Shown here: positions 13,727 through 22,348 of the stretch, piece by piece
Position numbering within the stretch: the stretch's first letter is position 1
Layout of the letters: every line of letters starts with the position of its first letter
Assembly: GCA_025465145.1 (NCBI GenBank)
Contig: JAODNS010000075.1
Coordinates: 1-23,735, forward strand
Origin: Frankiales bacterium
GTDB taxonomy: Bacteria > Actinomycetota > Actinomycetes > Mycobacteriales > SCTD01
Direction of reading: 5' to 3'
Length of the DNA: 23,735 nt
Made by a program: the position numbers and the translations under genes
The notes under the pieces: generated by a model
Seen by the model: only the letters and a program-made list of their open reading frames with translations
Databases searched by the model: none
Told to the model about the DNA's origin: nothing

Positions 13727-16120
13727 ATGTCCCGCCGCCGCCTGGCCGTCCTGCTCGCCGCCGTCCTGACCGCGACCATCACACCCGCGGCCCTCGCGAA
13801 GAGCGCCCCGAAGTACGACGTCACCGTCCGCTTCACCGAGTACGGCATCCCGCACATCGAGGCGAAGGACTTCGGCAGCCTCGGGTTCGGGTACGCGCAG
13901 ACGCTCGCCAACGAGACCATCTGCACCCTCGCCGACACGTACACGACCGTCCGCGGCGAGCGCAGCCTCTACTTCGGCCCAACCGGCACGTACGTCTTCC
14001 GCGGCAACGGCACCACCGTGCCGAACCTCGCCAGCGACTTCTTCTACCAGCAGATCAACGACGAGAAGCGGGTCGAGAAGCTCGTCGCGAAGCCCAAGCC
14101 GTACGGACCGAGCGACGAGCTCAAGCAGCTCGCGAAGGGCTACGCGGCCGGCTACAACGCCTTCGTCCGCTCGGGTCGGATCACCGACCCGACCTGCAAG
14201 GGCAAGCCGTGGGTGCACGAGATCGAGGAGATCGACGTCTACCGGCGCTTCTACCAGCTGGCCCTGCTGGCCAGCAGCGGCGTCGCGATCGACGGCATCG
14301 GCAGCGCGCAGCCCCCCGGCCCCGGCGCGAGCCTGCCGACTCTGCCGCGCAACGAGGACAGCGCCCGGCTGCTCGAGGAGCAGTGGAAGACCCTCGCCAT
14401 CGGCAGCAACGCCGTCGCGGTCGGCAGCGCCGGCTCGGACAACAAGCGCGGCCTGCTGCTGGGCAACCCGCACTTCCCGTGGCTGGGCAGCGAGCGCTTC
14501 TATCAGGCGCACCTGACCGTGCCCGGCAAGATGGACGTCACCGGCGGCGGCCTGCTCGGCGTGCCGCTGGTCCTCATCGGCCACACCGCGCACATGGCCT
14601 GGAGCCACACGGTCAGCACCGCGTACCGCTTCACGCCGTTCCAGCTCACCCTCGTGCCGGGCAGCCCGACGACGTACCTGTACGACGGCGCGCCCACCGA
14701 GATGACCAAGCGGACCGTCACCGTCCGGACCAGCCCGACGACCAAGCAGAGCAGGACGCTGTACAGCACCCGGTACGGCCCGATCCTGACCAGCCTGCTC
14801 AGTCTGCCGATCTTCCCGTGGACGCCGACGACCGCCTTCGCAATGGGCGACGCCAACGCACCGAACTTCCGCTACCTCAACCACTTCTTCGAGGTGAACC
14901 AGGCGCAGAGCAGCCGCGAGGTGCTCGAGGTCCTCAAGCGCAACCAGGGCGTGCCGTGGGTCAACACGCTCGCCGCGGACGACAACGGCGAGGCGCTGTA
15001 CGCGGACATCTCCGTGACACCGCACGTGACCGACGCCAAGGCGCAGGTCTGCAACAGCCCGCTCGGCGTCGCGACGTTCGCGGCCCTGCGTCTGCCCGTC
15101 CTCGACGGCAGCCGCAGTGAGTGCAACTGGGGCGTGGACAAGGACGCCCTGCAGCCCGGCACGTTCGGCCCGTCGAAGATGCCGTACCTGCTGCGCAAGG
15201 ACTACGTCACCAACTCCAACGACAGCTACTGGCTCAGCCAGCCGCGCCAGCCGCTCACCGGCTTCGCGAAGATCATCGGCGATGAGGGCACGCCGCGCGC
15301 GCTGCGCACCCGCTCTGGCCTGGTGATGATGGAGGAGCAGCTTGCCAAGGGCGGCACCATCACCCGCCAGGAGATGCAGGACCTGCTGTTCAGCGACCGG
15401 CAGCACGCCGCCGAGCTGACGCGCGACGACGTCGTCGCGATGTGCAAGGCCTTCCCCGGCGGCTACGCGCCCAGCGAGAAGGGGCCAGTCGCCGTCGGCA
15501 ACGCCTGTGACGTCCTCGCGAAGTGGGACCGCCGCGACCAGCTCGACTCCCGCGGCGCCGTGCTCTTCCGCCGGTTCTGGACGCGCGCCGCCGCCAACCC
15601 GGCGCCCGTCGGCGTCCCGGGTGCGCCGAGCCCGATCTGGCGCACGCAGTTCAACCCGGCCGACCCGGTCAACACGCCGCGCGACCTCAACACCGCGAAC
15701 CCGCTGGTGCAGAAGGCGTTCGGCGACGCGCTCAACGACCTGGCCGGCGCCGGCATTCCGAACGACGACCCGCTCGGGAAGTGGCAGGTCGACGCGCGGC
15801 CGGACGGCACGCGGACCAGCTACCACGGCGGTCCCGGCGGGGTCGGCGTCTTCAACGCGGTCGCCGCGGCGTGGAACCCGGCGAAGGGCTACGTCGGTCC
15901 GCTCGCCCACGGCTCGTCGTTCATCCAGACCGTGGCGTTCGACGGCGACGGCTGCCCCGACGCGCGCACGATCCTCACGTACAGCCAGTCGACGAACCCG
16001 AAGAGCGCGCACTTCAGCGACCAGACGCAGCTGTTCCGCCGCAGCGGCTGGGTGACCGACCGCTTCTGCCAGAAGGACGTGCTCGCCGGGACGATCTTGA
16101 CCCAGCGCCTGCGGGGCTAG
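13727..16120 (+). CDS. Penicillin acylase-family Ntn hydrolase (AHL/lipopeptide acylase-like)
   Basis: A 797-residue periplasm-type precursor that should cleave itself into alpha and beta chains and hydrolyse an amide bond. Signal peptide about 1-24 (ALA/K). The alpha chain carries the conserved RFTEYGIPHIEAKDFGSLGF and the linker ends before IGSNAVAVG, where Ser227 is the predicted N-terminal nucleophile of the beta chain. The following GLLLGNPHFPWLGSERFYQAHL and GKMDVTGGGLLGVPLVLIGH are the usual signature of the Streptomyces AhlM and aculeacin-acylase branch. So likely substrates are long-chain N-acyl groups (acyl-homoserine lactones, lipopeptides) rather than penicillin G; this is inference. 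ATG 13727 has AAGGA (13716-13720) 6 nt upstream. The gene ends in a TAG that overlaps the stop of the next gene. Confidence 0.92.
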   Translation: MSRRRLAVLLAAVLTATITPAALAKSAPKYDVTVRFTEYGIPHIEAKDFGSLGFGYAQTLANETICTLADTYTTVRGERSLYFGPTGTYVFRGNGTTVPNLASDFFYQQINDEKRVEKLVAKPKPYGPSDELKQLAKGYAAGYNAFVRSGRITDPTCKGKPWVHEIEEIDVYRRFYQLALLASSGVAIDGIGSAQPPGPGASLPTLPRNEDSARLLEEQWKTLAIGSNAVAVGSAGSDNKRGLLLGNPHFPWLGSERFYQAHLTVPGKMDVTGGGLLGVPLVLIGHTAHMAWSHTVSTAYRFTPFQLTLVPGSPTTYLYDGAPTEMTKRTVTVRTSPTTKQSRTLYSTRYGPILTSLLSLPIFPWTPTTAFAMGDANAPNFRYLNHFFEVNQAQSSREVLEVLKRNQGVPWVNTLAADDNGEALYADISVTPHVTDAKAQVCNSPLGVATFAALRLPVLDGSRSECNWGVDKDALQPGTFGPSKMPYLLRKDYVTNSNDSYWLSQPRQPLTGFAKIIGDEGTPRALRTRSGLVMMEEQLAKGGTITRQEMQDLLFSDRQHAAELTRDDVVAMCKAFPGGYAPSEKGPVAVGNACDVLAKWDRRDQLDSRGAVLFRRFWTRAAANPAPVGVPGAPSPIWRTQFNPADPVNTPRDLNTANPLVQKAFGDALNDLAGAGIPNDDPLGKWQVDARPDGTRTSYHGGPGGVGVFNAVAAAWNPAKGYVGPLAHGSSFIQTVAFDGDGCPDARTILTYSQSTNPKSAHFSDQTQLFRRSGWVTDRFCQKDVLAGTILTQRLRG

Positions 16121-16124
16121 CCCC
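16113..16124. terminator. Palindrome GGGGCTAGCCCC holding both convergent stop codons
   Basis: The 12-bp palindrome contains CTAG (16117-16120). TAG on the plus strand ends the acylase and TAG on the minus strand ends the DUF3048 gene. TTGACC (16098-16103) and GGTCAA (16126-16131) flank it and could extend the stem. It may act as a shared terminator; evidence is symmetry only. Confidence 0.45.
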
Positions 16125-17157
16125 AGGTCAACCGCTCGCCCTTGGGCTGCAGCAGGACCCACGTCGGGCCAGGCTTCATCGGCAGGTCGCGACCCTTGTC
16201 GTCGAGGAAGCGCGTACCCGTCTTCGTCGTCATCCGTCGCCACGTGCCGGTGACCAGCCGGCCGTCGCGCAGCAGCACGACGGGGCCGCGGCCGGTGGTG
16301 ACGGTGTACGGCGTGCGGGAGCCGAGGACGTCGACGTACCGGCTGCCGCGGATGGTCACCTTCTGCACGACGACGTTCGCGGGCGCGACGCCCGGCATGG
16401 GGCGGCCGTCCTGGAAGACGGCGTACCGTCCGGTCCGCTTGTTGTAGCGCAGGACGACGGTGACGTAGTCGGAGAAGTCGACGGTCGCGGCGTTGGCCGT
16501 GCGGCCGGCGCCCTTGGGCAGCCGCGCGAAGGAGAAGCCGACGTCCTTCGCCTTCGCACCCGGACGGGCCTTGCGCAGCTGGTTCGGCGTGCTGAAGAAC
16601 TGGTACGAGTCCTTGCGGCGCGGGCCCTCGTTGTAGACGCGCGGCACCGACTCGTGCGACACCTCGCGCAGCTGACCGCGCTTCTCGGCCCGCTTGATGC
16701 TGGCCATGACGCCCTTGTTCGCGCCGGAGAAGGCGAGCGTGATCCGGCCGTACTGCGCCAGCAGCTCGATGTCGGTCTCGCGCGCGCTGCGGATCGGGCC
16801 GACCTCGCCCGACCAGCTGCCGTCGTACACGGCCGCGAACCGGGTCGTGCCGCTCTCGACCAGCTCCTGGTAGACGACGGCGGCGTGGCCGAGGCCGCGC
16901 TGGTACGGCCGCGCGACGGTGGCGTTGTCGACCTTGACCACGACCAGCGGCGCGCGGCCGGGGGCGAGGCCGGTCAGCGGGTTCAGCGCCGGGCGTACCG
17001 CGCGCGCGGCCTTGCTCGGCTGCGGCGCGATCTGGATCGGGCTGGGGCGGACCGGTCCGTACGCCTTCGCCGGTGCGTCCTCGCTGGGCACCGACGATCC
17101 GCCGCACGCGGTGACCACGACTCCGCAGGCGACCGCGACCAGCAGCCGGCGGCTCAC
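16117..17157 (-). CDS. DUF3048-family lipoprotein (YerB-like)
   Basis: A 346-residue lipoprotein. Starting at GTG 17157, the signal peptide VSRRLLVAVACGVVVTACGG ends in a lipobox V-T-A-C. The body matches the DUF3048 N- and C-terminal domains, with PLTGLAP, VVKVDNATVARPYQRGLGHAAVVYQELVESGTTRF near the start (typical 'D-N-x-x-x-A-R-P-Q-x-G-L-x-x-A-D-x-V-Y-E' region), a middle SARETDIEL, and a final LLQPKGERLTWG. In Bacillus it is known as YerB; function unknown, perhaps peptidoglycan- or phosphate-related. The GTG overlaps the stop of the upstream SnoaL-like gene by 4 bp, so the longer frame back to 17199 is less likely. Length agrees with the family. Confidence 0.87.
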   Translation of the reverse strand: MSRRLLVAVACGVVVTACGGSSVPSEDAPAKAYGPVRPSPIQIAPQPSKAARAVRPALNPLTGLAPGRAPLVVVKVDNATVARPYQRGLGHAAVVYQELVESGTTRFAAVYDGSWSGEVGPIRSARETDIELLAQYGRITLAFSGANKGVMASIKRAEKRGQLREVSHESVPRVYNEGPRRKDSYQFFSTPNQLRKARPGAKAKDVGFSFARLPKGAGRTANAATVDFSDYVTVVLRYNKRTGRYAVFQDGRPMPGVAPANVVVQKVTIRGSRYVDVLGSRTPYTVTTGRGPVVLLRDGRLVTGTWRRMTTKTGTRFLDDKGRDLPMKPGPTWVLLQPKGERLTWG

Positions 17158-17558
17158 GCGACCGTGGGCTCGGAGCCGTTGAACAGCTCGAACAGCCACT
17201 GCTCGCCGACGCGGCGCAGCACGCCGCTCAGCCGGTACGGGTCGATCGTCTGCACGCTTCCATCATCGCCTGTCAGCCGGGCGACCCCCGGCGCGACGAA
17301 CCAGACGACGTCGCCGTCGCGCCCGGCCGCGGTGACCTCCCACGTCCACGCGTACACCGCCGGCTGCTGGCACAGCCCCTCGAAGAACGCGCTCAGCGCC
17401 TCCCGCCCGATCGCCACCTCGGTGTCGTCGGAGCCGAACAGGGACGCGTTCGGCGCGAACAGCGGGAGCAGCCGCTCCGGCTCGCGGGTCCCGAGCGCCG
17501 CCACCAGGTCGCGCACGCGCGCGTCCGCGACGGCCGCCGCTGCCGGGTCGAGACTCAC
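17154..17558 (-). CDS. SnoaL/DUF4440-like NTF2-fold protein
   Basis: A 134-residue protein from GTG 17558 (the frame is open to 17612, but those residues are atypical and overlap the leader of the next gene). Features are a first helix VADARVRDLVAALGTREPERLLPLFAPNASLFG, then TEVAIGREALSAFF and WTWEVTAAGRDGDVVWFVAPGVARL, ending in a beta strand with EQWLFELFNG. This is the pattern of the NTF2-like SnoaL/DUF4440 fold used as small-molecule isomerases, binding proteins or immunity-type proteins. No function can be assigned. Its stop overlaps the GTG of the DUF3048 lipoprotein in GTGA. Confidence 0.75.
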   Translation of the reverse strand: MSLDPAAAAVADARVRDLVAALGTREPERLLPLFAPNASLFGSDDTEVAIGREALSAFFEGLCQQPAVYAWTWEVTAAGRDGDVVWFVAPGVARLTGDDGSVQTIDPYRLSGVLRRVGEQWLFELFNGSEPTVA

Positions 17559-17619
17559 GCAGCAATCCACCCACACGGCCGCCGGCACGTGGTGGAGGCA
17601 CGCGGGCATCATCCGGGAG

Positions 17620-18681
17620 ATGCAGACCCTGTCGCTGCGCCGGCTGAACCGGGCGATGCTCGCCCGGCAGCTGCTGCTCGAGCGCGCGCCGGTGTCGACG
17701 CGACGCGGTGCAGCACCTGGCGGGGATGCAGTCGCAGCTGCCGCTGTCGCCGTACGTCGGTCTGTGGAGCCGGGTCGACGGATTCACGCCGGAGTTGCTG
17801 GTGGAGCTGCTGGAGGCGCGCCAGGTCGTGCGGATCGTGCTGCAGCGCAACACGGTGCACCTCGTGACGGCGGAGGACGCCCGGGCGTTCCGGCCGGTGC
17901 TGCAGGAGGTGGTCGTACGGGACCTGCGCCGGTACGGGACGCTGCCGGACGGGCTGGCCTCGGTCGTGCAGGAGCTGGCCTCGTCGCCCGTGTCCCGGGC
18001 TTCGCTGCGGGCGGAGCTGGTGGCGCGGTACCCGTCGGTCGCGCCGGCCGCGCTGGCCCACGCCGCACGTGGGCTGCGGCCGCTGGTGCAGGTGCCGCCG
18101 CGCGGCGTGTGGGGGAGCGGCGGGCAGGTGACGTACGCGGACCTGGAGTCTTGGAGCGGGCCGCCGCTGCCGAGCTCGGTGGGCTCGTGCTGCGCTACCT
18201 CGCCGCGTACGGGCCGGCGACGGTCGCGGACGTGCAGACCTGGTGCGGGCTGACCCGGCTGCGCGAGGTGGTCGAGGGGCTGGACCTGGTGCAGTACGCG
18301 GGGCCCGACGGGCAGGTGCTGTGGGACCTGCCGAACGCGCCGTTGCCCGCGGAGGACGAGGCCGCGCCGGTGCGGTTCCTGAGCGAGTTCGACAACGTGC
18401 TGCTGTCGTACGCGGACCGGCGGCGGGTGATGACCGACGAGCAGCGGGCGCGGCTGATGGACGTCGCAAACGGCCTGCTGCCAGGGGTCTTCCTGGTCGA
18501 CGGGTTCCTCGCGGGGACCTGGTCCGCGGCCGGCGGCGTGCTGACGGTGCGGCCGTGGGCGGCGCTCGCGGACGACGTGGTCGAGGAGGGGGAGCGGCTG
18601 CTCGACCTGCTCGCGCCCGGGATGGAGCATCGGGTGGACGTTGTTGCACCAGGTGATGACACGCCTCGCTCTGCTCGGTGA
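17620..18681 (+). pseudogene. Winged-helix DNA-glycosylase-like protein (AlkZ/YcaQ family), two compensating frameshifts
   Basis: The family (HTH_42, AlkZ/YcaQ) includes glycosylases that unhook interstrand crosslinks and bulky adducts. Here the N-terminus (MQTLSLRRLNRAMLARQLLLERAPVST, from ATG 17620) and the C-terminus (GLVLRYLAAYGPATVADVQTWCGL to RLLDLLAPG) are in frame 1. The middle (DAVQHLAGMQSQLPLSPYVGLWSR to VTYADLESWSG) is in frame 2 from about 17702 to about 18165. So there is +1 near 17695-17705 and -1 near 18160-18180. GMQSQ at 17720-17740 is the expected catalytic Q-x-Q motif. Frame 1 has no stop across the whole gene, so a full-length protein with a nonsense middle would be made. 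About 350 residues if repaired, normal for the family. Sequencing error or a true lesion: undecided. Confidence 0.85.
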
Positions 18682-19234
18682 CTCGATCGCGGACGGGATC
18701 GGCGCCGCGCGTACCGCCGACACCCTCGGCTCCCGGCTTGCTGCTGCCTTCGGCGCGGAGGCGCGGGTCTTCGCCGTGCCCGGCGCGCGCAGCGCCGACC
18801 TGGCCGGTCAGCTGCCTGGGGCGCTGGCGTGGCAGCCGGACGTCGCCGTCGTGGTCATCGGCGCGAACGACCTCATCCGCCTGGTGCCGCCGGACCGGGC
18901 GGCTGCGGACCTGCGGGCTGCGGTGCGCGCCCTGCGCGCCGCCGATGTGGCGGTGGTGGTCGCCCCGGCGCCGGACCTGTCGGTGGTGCCGCACGTACCG
19001 GCCGCCATGCGCACGGTGGTCAAGGCGGGCAGTGCGCTGCTGCGGTCGGCGCAGACCCGGGTGGTGCTGGCGGAGGGCGGCCGCGTGGTCGGGCAGGTGA
19101 GGTTCTCCGGCGACCCGTCGCTGTTCGCCGGCGACCGGTTCCACCCGTCCAGCAAGGGCTACGCGCTGATCGCCGACGCGCTGCTGCCCGAGGTGTCAGC
19201 CGCCCTGCAGGAGCCGGAGCGTCGCGTCGTCTGA
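18656..19234 (+). CDS. SGNH/GDSL hydrolase, esterase-like
   Basis: A 192-residue cytoplasmic SGNH hydrolase. ATG at 18656 directly precedes TRLALLGDSIADGIG; Ser10 in GDS is the predicted nucleophile. VPGARSADL is block II, VVIGANDL (with Asn) is block III, and DRFHPSSKGY supplies Asp and His of the triad. It should hydrolyse an ester or thioester in a small molecule or lipid; the substrate is unknown. It overlaps the end of the winged-helix frame by 26 bp, and its own 3' end overlaps the convergent DUF1810 gene by 39 bp. TTG at 18641 would add five residues. Confidence 0.88.
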   Translation: MTRLALLGDSIADGIGAARTADTLGSRLAAAFGAEARVFAVPGARSADLAGQLPGALAWQPDVAVVVIGANDLIRLVPPDRAAADLRAAVRALRAADVAVVVAPAPDLSVVPHVPAAMRTVVKAGSALLRSAQTRVVLAEGGRVVGQVRFSGDPSLFAGDRFHPSSKGYALIADALLPEVSAALQEPERRVV

Positions 19235-19639
19235 CCGGCCGTCGAAGCAGCGGTCGAGGACGTCGGTGAAGTACGGGTCGAGCTGCCCGAACAGCGTCAG
19301 GCTGGAGCGCAGCTTCATCGCGTCGAGCTCGCCGAAGACGCTGGCCGGATCCGCCTGCACCGCCTCGGCCGCCTCGCGGAGCCGTGCGCCGAGGACCGGG
19401 TGGGCGAGGTACTGCCGCGCCTGCTCGAGGTCGCGGATCGCGAAATGCTGGGCGGTGCTGCTGCGGCCGAGGCCGGCGAGCTGCGGGAAGACGAACCACA
19501 TCCAGTGGCTCGTCTTGCGGCCGGCGCGGATCTCGGCGAGAGCGCGGTCGTACGTGTCGCGCTGGGCGTCCACGAAGCGCTGCAGGTCGTCCACGCCGTC
19601 AGGGTTGCCGTGATTCCCGGGCGGAAACACCTGCGGCAT
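19196..19639 (-). CDS. DUF1810-family protein
   Basis: About 147 residues. After a short N-terminus, DDLQRFVDAQRDTYDRALAE, then GRKTSHWMWFVFPQLAGLG and STAQHFAIRDLEQARQYLAHPVLGARL, then ASVFGELDAMKLRSSLTLF, are the standard DUF1810 blocks. Cytosolic and of unknown function. The start could be ATG 19639 (AGGAGGAG lies 13 nt upstream) or GTG 19594, which begins right at the conserved VDDLQRF; the longer frame to 19780 reads antisense into the neighbour and is unlikely. The ATG option shares the tetramer CATG with the start of the divergent gene. Its 3' end overlaps the SGNH hydrolase gene tail to tail. Confidence 0.85.
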   Translation of the reverse strand: MPQVFPPGNHGNPDGVDDLQRFVDAQRDTYDRALAEIRAGRKTSHWMWFVFPQLAGLGRSSTAQHFAIRDLEQARQYLAHPVLGARLREAAEAVQADPASVFGELDAMKLRSSLTLFGQLDPYFTDVLDRCFDGRSDDATLRLLQGG

Positions 19640-19856
19640 GAAGATCGGGTCGCTCCTCCTGCTGGTCTGGCTGCTCATCGGGCTGTTCGCGGCGTACCAG
19701 CGCGACGACTTCAGCGGCAAGGTCGACAACTGCAACAAGCTCGCGACCATCGCGGCCACGGCCGCCGTCGGGCCGCTCAACTACACCGGGGTCAACCCGA
19801 AGATCAGCTGCAACGCAGTCGACGTCGACGTGAAGGTCCCGCAGCCCAGCAAGTAG
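19638..19856 (+). CDS. Small single-pass membrane protein, conserved in actinobacteria
   Basis: A 72-residue protein. MKIGSLLLLVWLLIGLFAAYQR is one N-terminal membrane segment or uncleaved signal anchor. It is followed by a small outside domain with two cysteines (in DNCNKL and ISCNAV) and NYTGVNPKISC, ending PQPSK. I recall similar small proteins of the form 'W-L-I-G-x-x-A-A-x-Q-R ... G-P-L-N-Y-x-G-V-N-P-K' across actinobacteria, function unknown. The ATG at 19638-19640 overlaps the ATG of DUF1810 on the other strand (CATG, 19637-19640). It is convergent with the DUF445 gene, whose stop immediately abuts it. Confidence 0.72.
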   Translation: MKIGSLLLLVWLLIGLFAAYQRDDFSGKVDNCNKLATIAATAAVGPLNYTGVNPKISCNAVDVDVKVPQPSK

Positions 19857-21120
19857 TCAGCCCAGCGCCAGCGCGACGGCGTGGATGACGACGCCGGCCA
19901 GCGCGCCGACGACCGTGCCGTTGATGCGGATGAACTGCAGGTCGCGGCCCGCGAACAGCTCGACCTGCCGGGCCGCCTCGGCGCCGTCCCACCGGTCGAT
20001 GACGCTGCGCACCAGCGCGGTGAACTCCGCGGCGTGCTCGGTGACCGCCCACAGCACCGACCGCTCGAGCAGCCCCTCCAGCCGTGCCTGCAGGTCCTCG
20101 TCGTCGACGACGCGCTGACCGAGCCGGACGAGAATGCCTGCCAGCCGTTGCGCCAGCGGCCCGTCGCGGTCGGCGAGCTGCTCGCGCAGTGAGGCGAGCG
20201 CTCCGCCGACGACCGTCGACAGCCACTGCTCGGTCGCCGGGTCGGCGAGGACCTGGCGGGCCATCGCGTCGACTCGCGCGGCCAGGGCGGGGTCGTGCTG
20301 CAGGTCGTACGCCACCTTGCGCAGCCACTCGTCGAGGACGCCGCGCAGCTCGTGCTGCGGGTCTGCCTCGATCTCGGCCATGAACGCGACGGCCTTGTCG
20401 ATGACCTTGCCGGCGCGGCGGTCGGTGGCGAGCAGCCAGCCGAGGAACCCGTACCGGTCGCCGAAGTGCTTCAGCTGCTGCTTGAGCATCTCGCGGTTGT
20501 CGATCATCGACAGGCGCAGGTACGGCAGGACGACGTCGAGCAGCGGCCGGTGCGCGCCGCCGGCGGTTACGTCGGCGAGCAGCCGACCCGCGAGCGGGGC
20601 GTACGAGCGGCGGGCGGCGTCGCGGTGCGCGAGGTCGAGCGTGAGCGTCGTGAGGTCGTCGACGTCCAGCGCGTTGACCGCAGCGGCGACCGCGACGGTC
20701 ACCTCGCGGCCAACGCGGTTGGCGACCTCCGGCGTCGCCAGTCGAGCGGCCAGCGACGGCACGAGGTGCGCGTCGCGCAGTCGCTCGACGACGTTGGCGG
20801 GAGTCAGGAAGTTCGTGGTCACGAAGTCGCCCCAGCTGCGCGCCGAGCTGCGCCTTGCGGTTCGGGATCAGGGCGGTGTGCGGCACAGGCAGCCCGAGCG
20901 GGTGGCGGAACAGCGCAGTGACCGCGAACCAGTCGGCCAGGCCGCCGACCATGCCCGCCTCGGCGGCCGCGCGCAGGAAGCCCGTCGCGGTGCTGTCGGG
21001 GAGGGCGAAGGTGGCGAGGAAGACGGCTGCGGTGACGGCGAGCAGTCCGCTCGCGGACGCCTTCATCCGACGCAGGTCGCGTACCCGTGCCGGGTCCTCC
21101 GTCCCCAGCAGCACCGTCAT
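19857..21120 (-). pseudogene. DUF445-family membrane protein (YjiN-like), one frameshift
   Basis: Two abutting minus-strand pieces make one DUF445 protein of about 420 residues. The 5' part, from ATG 21120, has the N-terminal membrane segment and MVGGLADWFAVTALFRHPLGLPVPHTALIPNRKAQLGAQLG. The 3' part (20822-19857) continues DFVTTNFLTPANVVERL through LVRSVIDRWDG to a C-terminal membrane helix. They join if one base is removed from the CCCC run at 20830-20833 (GGGG on the coding strand). DUF445 proteins are inner-membrane proteins of unknown role. Every conserved block is intact, which favours a homopolymer sequencing error over an old pseudogene. The longer overlapping minus-strand frame from 21120 to 19804 is Arg-rich noise after the shift. 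Confidence 0.87.
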
Positions 21121-21172
21121 GCCGAGACCGTAGAGCGATTCTGTCGTACCTCGTCCCTAGCGTGTCCCGCAG

Positions 21173-22348
21173 ATGAGCTACTCAGAGCAGGAGAAGACCC
21201 GCGCGATCGCGTGGAAGAAGAGCACCACGACGCTGCCGAGCGAGGCCCGAGAGCCCGCTTCGTACGTCAACAAGGACGGGCTGGCGCGGGGGACGGCGTA
21301 CGACTTCTGCCTGCCGCGGCAGTACGCCGACCTGTCGCTGCTGCCGGAGGTGCGCTCGGAGGCGCTCGAGCTGTTCGCCGAGCTCGGGATCCCGTGGCAT
21401 GCCGGCATCGACGGCGGGCCGAGCAACCACCTGCTGTCTTCCCAGGTGCAGTGCGTCAACGCGCTCGCGCAGATGGTGACTGATCCGGGGCGGATCATCC
21501 GGGCCCTCGGCGAGGTGCTCGGCATCGACGAGGTGCTCGTGATCGAGCCGGGGCGGTACCTCACGTTCGAGTACATCGGGCCAACCGACTTCTTCGGCGA
21601 GGTGCCGAAGGGGCAGCGGATCCGCGGCGCCCACTGCACCAGCGTCGACGCGGCGTTCCTGCACCGGGCGGCCGACGGGCTGCGCGAGCTGGTGCTGGTC
21701 GAGTGGAAGTACACGGAGTCGTACCGCGTGCGGAAGCCGGATCCGGCGCGCGATGCCACGCGTCTCGGTCGGTACGGCGCCGCGGTCACTGATCCTGACG
21801 GGCCTGTGCGCGCTGACGTCCTGGCGTTCGAGCACCTGCTGGACGAGCCGATCTACCAGCTGGTCCGCCAGCAGCTGCTCGCGCACGAGCTGGAGAGGGC
21901 GGGCGTCGCGGACCGGGTGCGCGTGCTGCACGTGCTGTCGCCCGACAACGCGGAGTACCAGCAGTCGCTGGCCCGGCCGGAGCACCGCGCGCTGGGGGAG
22001 ACGGTCAGCGAGGTGTGGCGGCGACTGCTGCGCCGGCCGGACCGATTCACTTCGGTAGACCCCGCCCTGTTCCTCGATCCGGCGATCACGTCGCGCGAGT
22101 ACGTGCTGCGGCACGCGCCGGACGTGGTGCACGACGAGGCAGGGCTGGCCGCGGCGCTCGGGCTCGACCGGACGATGGACCTCGAGGACGTCCTGTACGC
22201 GCAGCACGACCTGGACGGCGGCGTACGGGTCCATGACGAGGGCGTGGAGATCAGCGACGTCGACGGCAGTGGGATCGGGCTCAACTTTCCCTTCACCGTG
22301 TCGGAGCTGCGTGCGCTCGCGGACGAGGTAGCCGCGCGTGAGGGTTGA
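21173..22348 (+). CDS. PGN_0703-like putative restriction endonuclease (PD-(D/E)XK fold)
   Basis: A 391-residue protein. The centre has LLSSQVQCVNALAQM (87-101), TFEYIG (131-136), RGAHCTSVDAAFLHRAADGLRELVLVEWKYTESY (151-184). This is a PD-(D/E)XK nuclease core: Asp159 and Glu177-x-Lys179 would bind metal and cut DNA. I recall the family as 'PGN_0703 family putative restriction endonuclease', without a known methylase partner, and none is seen here. Target unknown. ATG 21173 follows a 52-bp divergent gap from DUF445. Its end overlaps the macro-domain gene by 11 bp, so both are probably one operon and may be a defence module (inference). Confidence 0.82.
   Translation: MSYSEQEKTRAIAWKKSTTTLPSEAREPASYVNKDGLARGTAYDFCLPRQYADLSLLPEVRSEALELFAELGIPWHAGIDGGPSNHLLSSQVQCVNALAQMVTDPGRIIRALGEVLGIDEVLVIEPGRYLTFEYIGPTDFFGEVPKGQRIRGAHCTSVDAAFLHRAADGLRELVLVEWKYTESYRVRKPDPARDATRLGRYGAAVTDPDGPVRADVLAFEHLLDEPIYQLVRQQLLAHELERAGVADRVRVLHVLSPDNAEYQQSLARPEHRALGETVSEVWRRLLRRPDRFTSVDPALFLDPAITSREYVLRHAPDVVHDEAGLAAALGLDRTMDLEDVLYAQHDLDGGVRVHDEGVEISDVDGSGIGLNFPFTVSELRALADEVAAREG

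Noticed and set aside
13676..17107. A 1143-codon minus-strand open frame opposite the acylase
   Set aside because: Typical GC-rich antisense frame without any recognisable domain; the acylase on the other strand is clearly real.
15523..17619. A very long plus-strand frame of more than 1000 codons running from 15523 to 18681
   Set aside because: Arg/Ala/Gly-rich shadow of the acylase, DUF3048 and SnoaL genes; only its last part belongs to the winged-helix gene.
19640..19780. Longer DUF1810 start at 19780
   Set aside because: The extra 47 residues are antisense to the small membrane protein and are not part of the family.
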